Of a stretch of DNA of 64,000 nucleotides, positions 52,801 through 61,445 are shown in pieces. The stretch spans positions 342,846 to 406,845 of the forward strand of contig NW_027478883.1 of assembly GCF_051014685.1 (NCBI RefSeq), written 5' to 3'. The DNA comes from Ptiloglossa arizonensis. Taxonomy: Eukaryota; Arthropoda; Insecta; Hymenoptera; Colletidae. Position 1 is the first letter of the stretch. The number at the start of each line of letters is the position of its first letter. The position numbers and the translations under genes are program-made. The notes below the pieces were generated by a model. It saw only the letters and a list, made by a program, of their open reading frames with translations, was not told where the DNA came from and did not search any database.

Positions 52801-53882
52801 GAAAGTAGAAACTCGCCCGATTGCAACGGTATGCGTACTTTTCTCCTAGGCCGTTATAGTTATTCCTTGCGAGCATCAGAACTGCGAAAATTTTGAATTT
52901 CTCATGCGTTTCTTACCTCCAAACTGCCATATCTCGCGGACGGATTGACGAATCCGCAAAATTTCTGTTGCACCAGAAAGTAGAAACTCGCCCAAATACA
53001 ACGGTATGTGTAGTTTTCCCCTAGGCCATTCTAGTTATTCGTTTCGAGCATCAAAAATGCGAATATTTTGAGTTTCTCAAGCGTTTCTTACCTCCAAACT
53101 GCCATATCTCGCGAACGGATTGACCAATCCGCAAAATTTCTGTTGCATCTGAAAGTAGAAACTCGCCCGATTACAACGGTATGCGTACTTTTCCCCTAGG
53201 CCGTTCTAGTTATTCGTTGCGAGCATCAGAACTGCGAAAATTTTGAGTTTCTCAAGCGTTTCTTACATCCAAACTGCCATATCTCGCGAACGGATTGACG
53301 AATCCGCAAAATTTCTGTTGCACCAGAAAGTAGGAACTCGCCCGATTACAACAGTATGCGTACTTTTCCCCTAGGCCGTTCTAGTTATTCATTTCGAGCA
53401 TCAGAACTGCGAAAATTTTGGGTTTCTCAAGCGTTTCTTACCTCCAAACTGCCATATCTCGCGAACGGATTGACTAATCCGCAAAATTTCTGTTGCATCT
53501 GAAAGTAGAAACTCGCCCGATAACAACGGTATGTTTACTTTTCCCCTAGGCCGTACTAGTTACTCGTTTCGAGCATCAGAACTGCGAAAATTTTGAGTTT
53601 CTCAAGCGTTTCTTACTTCCAAACTGCCATATCTCGCGAACGGATGGACCAATCCGCATAATTTTTGTTGCATCTGAAAGTAGAAACTCGCCCGATTACA
53701 ACGCTATGTGTACTTTTCCCCTAGGCCGTTCTAGTTATGCTTGTCGAGCATCAGAAATGCGAAAATTTTGAGTTTCTCAAGCGTTTCTTATCTCCACACT
53801 GCCATATCTCGCGAACGGATTGACCGATCCGCAAAATTTCTGTTGCATCTGAAAGTAGAAACTCGCCCAAATACAACGGTAT
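49859..53882. repeat. HOR family E, unit 6 (23 monomers, 4,024 bp)
   Basis: The unit is one base short of 23 x 175 because the monomer near 50675 reads GGATTGACAATCCG, missing a C in the inverted-repeat centre. The dimer is at 49859 and 50209 and a further single copy is at 50908. The 41669-type segment (TTTCTACAGCG, TGTAATTAGAAAC) lies at 51993, followed by CCCCCAGG near 52318 and CGATTGCAACGG at 52820. GTGTTCTTTTCC near 50567 replaces GTGTACTTTTCC of the matching copy near 54590. Confidence 0.8.
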
Positions 53883-56759
53883 GTGTACTTTTCCCCTAGG
53901 CCGTTCTTGTTATTCGTTTCGAGCATCAGAACTGCTAAAATTTTGAGTTTCTCAAGCGTTTCTTACCTCCAAACTTCTATATCTCGCGAACGGATTGACC
54001 AATCCGCAAAATTTCTGCTGCATCTGAAAGTAGAAGCTCGCCCGATTACAACGATATTCGTACTTCTCCCCTAGGCCGTTCTAGTTATGCTTGTCGAGCA
54101 TCAGAAATGCGAAAATTTTGAGTTTCTCAAGCGTTTCTTACCTCCACACTGCCATATCTCGCGAACGGATTGACCGATCCGCAAAATTTCTGTTGCATCT
54201 GAAAGTAGAAACTCGCCCAAATACAACGGTATGTGTACTTTTCCCCTAGGCCGTTCTTGTTATTCGTTTCGAGCATCAGAACTGCCAAAATTTTGAGTTT
54301 CTCAAGCGTTTCTTACCTCCAAACTTCTATATCTCGCGAACGGATTGACCAATCCGCAAAATTTCTGCTGCATCTGAAAGTAGAAACTCGCCCGATTACA
54401 ACGATATTCGTACTTCTCCCCTAGGCCGTTCTGGTTATTCGTTTCGAGCATCAGAACTGCGAAAATTTTGAGTTGTTCAAGCGTTTCTTACCTCCAAACT
54501 GCCATATCTCGCGAACGGATTGACCAATCCGCAAAATTTCTGTTGCATCTGAAAGTAGAAACTCGCCCGATTACAACGCTATGTGTACTTTTCCCCTAGG
54601 CCGTTCTAGTTATTCGTTTCGAGCATTAGATCTGTGAAAATTTTGAGTTTCTCAAGCGTTTCTTACCTCCAAACTGCCATATCTCGCGAACGGATTGACC
54701 AATCCGCAAAATTTCAGTTGCATCTGAAAGTAGAAACTCGCCCGATTACAACGCTATGTGTACTTTTCCCCTAGGCCGTTCTAGTTATGCTTGTCGAGCA
54801 TCAGAAATGCGAAAATTTTGAGTTTCTCAAGCGTTTCTTACCTCCACACTGCCATATCTCGCGAACGGATTGACCGATCCGCAAAATTTCTGTTGCATCT
54901 GAAAGTAGAAACTCGCCCAAATACAACGGTATGTGTACTTTTCCCCTAGGCCGTTCTTGTTATTCGTTTCGAGCATCAGAACTGCCAAAATTTTGAGTTT
55001 CTCAAGCGTTTCTTACCTCCAAACTTCTATATCTCGCGAACGGATTGACCAATCCGCAAAATTTCTGCTGCATCTGAAAGTAGAAGCTCGCCCGATTACA
55101 ACGATATTCGTACTTCTCCCCTAGGCCGTTCTAGTTATGCTTGTCGAGCATCAGAAATGCGAAAATTTTGAGTTTCTCAAGCGTTTCTTACCTCCACACT
55201 GCCATATCTCGCGAACGGATTGACCGATCCGCAAAATTTCTGTTGCATCTGAAAGTAGAAACTCGCCCAAATACAACGGTATGTGTACTTTTCCCCTAGG
55301 CCGTTCTTGTTATTCGTTTCGAGCATCAGAACTGCCAAAATTTTGAGTTTCTCAAGCGTTTCTTACCTCCAAACTTCTATATCTCGCGAACGGATTGACC
55401 AATCCGCAAAATTTCTGCTGCATCTGAAAGTAGAAACTCGCCCGATTACAACGATATTCGTACTTCTCCCCTAGGCCGTTCTGGTTATTCGTTTCGAGCA
55501 TCAGAACTGCGAAAATTTTGAGTTGCTCAAGCGTTTCTTACGTACAAACTGCCACATCTCGCGAACGGATTGACCAATCCGCAAAATTTCTGTTGCATCT
55601 GAAAGTAGAAACTCGCCCAATTACAACGGTATGTGTTGTTTTCCCCTAGACCGTTCTAGTTCTTCGTCTCGAGCATCAGAACTGCGAAAATTTTGAGTTT
55701 TTCAAGCGTTTCTTACCTCCAAACTGCCATATCTCGCGAACGGATTGACCAATCCGCAAAATTTCTGTTGCATCTGATAGTAGAAACTCGCCCGATTACA
55801 ACGATATGTGTAGTTTTCCCCTAGGCCGTTCTAGTTATTCGTTTCGAGCATTAGAACTGTGAAAATTTTGAGTTTCTCAAGCGTTTCTTACCTCCAAACT
55901 GCCATATCTCGCGAACGGATTGACCAATCCGCAAAATTTCTGTTGCATCTGAAAGTAGAAACTCGCCCGATTACAACGGTATGCGTACTTCTCCCCTAGG
56001 CCGTTCTAGTTATGCTTGTCGAGCATCAGAACTGCACAAATTTTGAGTTTCTCAAGCGTTTCTTACCTCCAAACAGCCATATCTCGCGAACGGATTGACC
56101 AATCCGCAAAATTTCTGTTGCATCTGAAAGTAGAAACTCGCCCGATTACAACGGTATGTGTACTTTTCCCCTAGGCCACTCTAGTTATTCGTTTCGAGCA
56201 TCAGAACTGCGAAAATTTTGAGTTTCTCAAGCGTATCTTACCTCCAAACTGCCATATCTCGCGAACGGATTGACCAATCCGCAAAATTTCTGTTGCATCT
56301 GATAGTAGAAACTCGCCCGATTACAACGGTATGTGTAGTTTTCCCCTAGGCCGTTCTAGTTATTCGTTGCGAGCATTAGAACTGCGAAAATTTTGAGTTT
56401 CTCAAGCGTTTCTTACCTCCAAACTGCCATATCTCGCGAACGGATTGACCAATCCGCAAAATTTCTGTTGCATCTGAAAGTAGAATCTCGCCCGATTACA
56501 ACGGTATGCGTACTTTTCCCCTAGGCCGCTCTAGTTATTCGTTTGGAGCATCAGAACTGCGAAAATTTTGAGTTTCTACAGCGTTTCTTACTTCCAAACT
56601 GCCATATCTCGCGAACGGATGGACCAATCCGCATAATTTCTGTTGCATCTGTAATTAGAAACTCGCCCGATTACAACGGTATGCGCACTTTTCCCCTAGG
56701 CCGTTCTAGTTATTCGTTGCGAGCATCGGAACTGCGAAAATTTTGAGTTTCTCAAGCGT
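53883..56759. repeat. HOR family E, unit 7, left part only
   Basis: Two dimer pairs are present (53883 with 54233, 54933 with 55283), separated by GAGCATTAGATCTGTG and AATTTCAGTTGC monomers. GTGTTGTTTTCC follows at 55635, then GCACAAATTTTGAG near 56033 and the TTTCTACAGCG segment at 56543-56746. After about 56760 the next expected E monomers (GACGAATCC, CCCCCAGG) are replaced by CTCACCCGATTAC sequence like 28.8 kb, so E-type order ends here. Confidence 0.75.
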
Positions 56760-58675
56760 TTCTTACCTCCAAACTGCCATATCTCGCGAACGGATTGACC
56801 AATCCGCAAAATTTCTGTTGCATCTGAAAGTAGAAACTCACCCGATTACAACGGTATGTGTACTTTTCCCCTAGGCCACTCTAGTTATTCATTTCGAGCA
56901 TCAGAACTGCGAAAATTTTGAATTTGTCAAGCGCTTCTTACCTCCAAACTGCCATATCTCGCGAACGGATTGACTAATCCGCAAAATTTCTGTTGCATCT
57001 GAAAGTAGAAACTCGCCCGATAACAACGGTATGTATACTTTTCCCCTAGGCCGTACTAGTTACTCGTTTCGAACATCAGAACTGCGAACATTTTGAGTTG
57101 CTCAAGCGTTTCTTACCTCCAAACTGCCATATCTCGCGAAAGGATTGACCAATCCGCAAAATTTCTGTTGCATCTGAAAGTAGTAACTCGCCCGATTACA
57201 ACGGTATGTGTTCCTTTCCCCTAGGCCGTGGTAGTTATTCGTTTCGAGCATCAGAACTGCGAAAATTTTGAGTTTCTCAAGCGTTTCTTACCTCCAAACT
57301 GCCATATCTCGCGAACGGATTGACTAATCCGCAAAATTTCTGTTGCATCTGAAAGTAGAAACTCGCCCGATAACAACGGTATGTATACTTTTCCCCTAGG
57401 CCGTACTAGTTACTCGTTTCGAGCATCAGAACTGCGAAAATTTTGAGTTGCTCTAGCGTTTCATACCTCCAAACTGCCATATCTCGCGAAAGGATTGACC
57501 AATCCGCAAAATTTCTGTAACATCTGAAAGTAGAAACTCGCCCAAATACAACGGTATGTGTAGTTTTCCCCTAGCCCACTCTAGTTATTCGTTTCGAGCA
57601 TCAGAACTGCGAAAATATTGAGTTTCTCAAGCGTTTCTTACCTCCAAACTGCCATATCTCGCGAACGGATTGACCAATCCGCAAAACTTCTGTTGCATCT
57701 GATAGTAGAAACTCGCCCGATTACAACGGTATGTGTAGTTTTCCCCTAGGCCGTTCTAGTTATTCGTTTCGAGCATTAGAACTGCGAAAATTTTGAGTTT
57801 CTCAAGCGTTTCTTACCTCCAAACAGCCATATCTCGCGAACGGAATGACCAATCCGCAAAATTTCTGTTGCATCTGAAAGTAGAAACTCGCCCGATTACA
57901 ACGGTATGTGTAGTTTTCCCCTAGGCCATTCTAGTTATTCGTTTCGAGCATCAAAACTGCGAAAATTTTGAGTTTCTCAAGCGTTTCTTACCTCCAAACT
58001 GCCATATCTCGCGAAAGGATTGACCAATCCGCAAAATTTCTGTTGCATCTGAAAGTAGTAACTCGCCCGATTACAACGGTATGTGTTCTTTTCCCCTAGG
58101 CCGTGGTAGTTATTCGTTTCGAGCATCAGAACTGCGAAAATTTTGAGTTTCTCAAGCGTTTCTTACCTCCAAACTGCCATATCTCGCGAACGGATTGACT
58201 AATCCGCAAAATTTCTGTTGCATCTGAAAGTAGAAACTCGCCCGATAACAACGGTATGTATACTTTTCCCCTAGGCCGTACTAGTTACTCGTTTCGAGCA
58301 TCAGAACTGCGAAAATTTTGAGTTGCTCAAGCGTTTCTTACCTCCAAACTGCCACATCTCGCGAACGGATTGACCAATCCGCAAAATTTCTATTGCATCT
58401 GAAAGTAGAAACCCGCCCAATTACAACGGTATGTGTAGTTTTCCCCTAGGCCGTTCTAGTTCTTCGTCTCGAGCATCAGAACTGCGAAAATTTAGAGTTT
58501 TTCAAGCGTTTCTTACCTCCAAACTGCCATATCTCGCGAACGGATTGACCAATCCGCAAAATTTCTGTTGCATCTGATAGTAGAAACTCGCCCGATTACA
58601 ACGGTATGTGTAGTTTTCCCCTGGGCCGTTCTAGTTATTCGTTTCGAGCATTAGAACTGTGAAAATTTTGAGTTT
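56760..58675. repeat. Block shared with 43.4-44.9 kb (second copy)
   Basis: Most of this stretch matches about 43500-44880 at an offset of 13,824 bases (79 monomers less one base): TTGCTCTAGCG at 57449, TTTCATACC, TTCTGTAACATC, CTAGCCCACTC, GAAAATATTG, CCGTGGTAG, AAACCCGCCC and CCCCTGGGCC. Two extra monomers near 57090-57440 are absent from the 43-kb copy. Private changes are GGAATGACC near 57842 and GTGTTCCTTTCC near 57209. Confidence 0.78.
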
Positions 58676-61300
58676 CTCAAGCGTTTCTTACCTCCAAACT
58701 GCCATATCTCGCGAACGGATTGACTAATCCGCAAAATTTCTGTTGCATCTGAAAGTAGAAACTCGCCCGATTACAACGGTATGTGTAGTTTTCCCCTAGG
58801 CCGTTCTAGTTATTCGTTTCGAGCATTAGAACTGCGAAAATTTTGAGTTTCTCAAGCGTTTCTTACCTCCAAACTGCCATATCTCGCGAACGGATTGACT
58901 AGTCCGCAAAATTTCTGTTGCATCTGAAAGTAGAAACTCGCCCGATAACAAGGGTATGTGTACTTTTCCCCTAGGCCGTACTAGTTACTCGTTTCGAGCA
59001 TCAGAACTGCGAAAATTTTGAGTTTCTCAAGCGTTTCTTACTTCCAAACTGCCATATCTCGCGAACGGATGGACCAATCCGCATAATTTCTGTTGCATCT
59101 GAAAGTAGAAACTCGCCCGATTACAACGGTATATGTGCTTTTCCCCTAGGCCGTTCTTGTAATGCTTGTCGAGCATCAGAAATGCGAAAATTTTGAGTTT
59201 CTCAAGCGTTTCTTACCTCCAAACTGCCATATCTCGCGAACGGATTGACCGATCCGCAAAATTTCTGTTGCGTCTGAAAGTAGAACCTCGCCGAAATACA
59301 ACGGTATGTGTACTTTTCCCCTAGGCCGTTCTAGTTATGCTTGTCGAGCATCAGAAATGCGAAAATTTTGAGTTTCTCAAGCGTTTCTTACCTCCAAACT
59401 GCCATATCTCGCGAACGGATTGACCGATCCGCAAAATTTCTTTTGCATCTGAAAGTAGAAACTCGCCCAATTACAACGGTATGTGTACTTTTCCCCTAGG
59501 CCACTCTAGTTATTCGTTTCGAGCATCAGAACTGCGAAAATTTTGAGTTTCTCAAGCGTATCTTACCTCCAAACTGCCATATCTCGCGAACGGATTGACC
59601 AGTCCGCAAAATTTCTGTTGCATCTGATAGTAGAAACTCGCCCGATTACAACGGTATGTGTAGTTTTCCCCTAGGCCGTTCTAGTTGTTCGTTTCGAGCA
59701 TTAGAACTGCGAAAATTTTGAGTTTCTCAAGCGTTTCTTACCTCCAAACTGCCATATCTCGCGAACGGATTGACCAATCCGCAAAATTTCTGTTGCATCT
59801 GAAAGTAGAAACTCGCCCGATTACAACGGTATGCGTACTTTTCCCCTAGGCCGCTCTAGTTATTCGTTTGGAGCATCAGAACTGCGAAAATTTTGAGTTT
59901 CTCAAGCGTTTCTTACCTACAAACTGCCACATCTCGCGAACGGATTGACCAATCCGCAAAATTTCTTTTGTATCTGAAAGTAGAAACTCGCCCAATTACA
60001 ACGGTATGTGTACTTCTCCCCTAGGCTGTTCTGGTTATTCGTTTCGAGCATCAGAACTGCGAAAATTGTGAGTTGCTCAAGCGTTTCTTACCTACAAACT
60101 GCCACATCTCGCGAACGGATTGACCAATCCGCAAAATTTCTTTTGTATCTGAAAGTAGAAACTCGCCCAATTACAACGGTATGTGTACTTCTCCCCTAGG
60201 CCGTTCTGGTTATTCGTTTGGAGCATCAGAACTGCGAAAATTTTGAGTTGCTCAAGCGTTTCTTACATCCAAACTGCCATATCTCGCGAACGGATTGACC
60301 GATCCGCAAAATTTCTGTTGCGTCTGAAAGTAGAACCTCGCCGAAATTCAACGGTATGTGTAGTTTTCCCCTAGGCCGTTCTAGTTATGCTTGTCGAGCA
60401 TCAGAAATGCGAAAATTTTGAGTTTCTCAAGCGTTTGTTACCTCCAAACTGCCATATCTCGCGAACGGATTGACCGATCCGCAAAATTTCTGTTGCATCT
60501 GAAAGTAGAAACTCGCCCGATTACAACGGTATGTGTAGTTTTCCCCTAGGCCACTCTAGTTATTCGTTTCGAGCATCAAAACTGCGAAAATTTTGAGTTT
60601 CTCAAGCGTTTCTTACATCCAAACTGCCATATCTCGCGAAAGGATTGACCAATCCGCAAAATTTCTGTTGCATCTGAAAATAGTAACTCGCCCGTTTACA
60701 ACGGTATGTGTTCTTTTCCCCTAGGCCGTGGTAGTTATTCGTTTCGAGCATCAGAACTGCGAAAATTTTGAGTTTCTCAAGCGTTTCTTACCTCCAAACT
60801 GCCATATCTCGCGAACGGATTGACTAATCCGCAAAATTTCTGTTGCATCTGAAAGTAGAAACTCGCCCGATAACAACGGTATGTATACTTTTCCCCTAGG
60901 CCGTACTAGTTACTCGTTTCGAGCATCAGAACTGCGAAAATTTTGAGTTGCTCTAGCGTTTCATACCTCCAAACTGCCATATCTCGCGAAAGGATTGACC
61001 AATCCGCAAAATTTCTGTAACATCTGAAAGTAGAAACTCGCCCAAATACAACGGTATGTGTAGTTTTCCCCTAGCCCACTCTAGTTATTCGTTTCGAGCA
61101 TCAGAACTGCGAAAATATTGAGTTTCTCAAGCGTTTCTTACCTCCAAACTGCCATATCTCGCGAACGGATTGACCAATCCGCAAAATTTCTGTTGCATCT
61201 GAAAGTAGTAACTCGCCCGATTACAACGGTATGTGTTCTTTTCCCCTAGGCCGTGGTAGTTATTCGTTTCGAGCATCAGAACTGCGAAAATTTTGAGTTT
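58676..61300. repeat. 15-monomer HOR unit, copy 1 (2,625 bp)
   Basis: It repeats at 61301 onward with an exact 2,625-base offset; for example TGACTAATCC at 58721 and 61346, and the paired 63-codon artefact frames at 60008/60183 and 62633/62808. It contains the second copy of the long-range block (59170-60823) and then TTGCTCTAGCG with TTCTGTAACATC near 60949-61020, shared with 57449 at 20 monomers. Private changes are CTAGGCTGTTC near 60024 and CGCCCGTTTACAACGG near 60690. Confidence 0.82.
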
Positions 61301-61445
61301 CTCAAGCGTTTCTTACCTCCAAACTGCCATATCTCGCGAACGGATTGACTAATCCGCAAAATTTTTGTTGCATCTGAAAGTAGAAACTCGCCCGATTACA
61401 ACGGTATGTGTAGTTTTCCCCTAGGCCGTTCTAGTTATTCGTTTC
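61271..61445. repeat. Representative 175-bp satellite monomer
   Basis: This copy starts at GAGCATCAGA and ends at TTATTCGTTTC. It differs from the majority sequence as I read it at about three sites: T instead of C at monomer base 80, T instead of C at base 95, and G instead of C at base 143. Landmarks by monomer base: AAAATTTT 17-24; TTGAG-TTT-CTCAA 23-35; TCGCGA (NruI site) 64-69; inverted repeat arms 71-86; GCATCTGAAAGTAG near 100-113; CCTAGG (AvrII site) 150-155; CTAGTTATTCGTTTC 161-175. Elsewhere bases 71-86 usually read CGGATTGACCAATCCG. The start phase is arbitrary. Confidence 0.9.

Noticed and set aside
61271..61445. CENP-B box
   Set aside because: The reverse complement of GCCATATCTCGCGAACGG gives TTCGCGAGATATGGC, which fits the TTCG and the A of the known core but only two of the last four bases (TGGC against CGGG). 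About 7 of 9 core positions in a 175-bp monomer is suggestive at best, and the organism is unknown.
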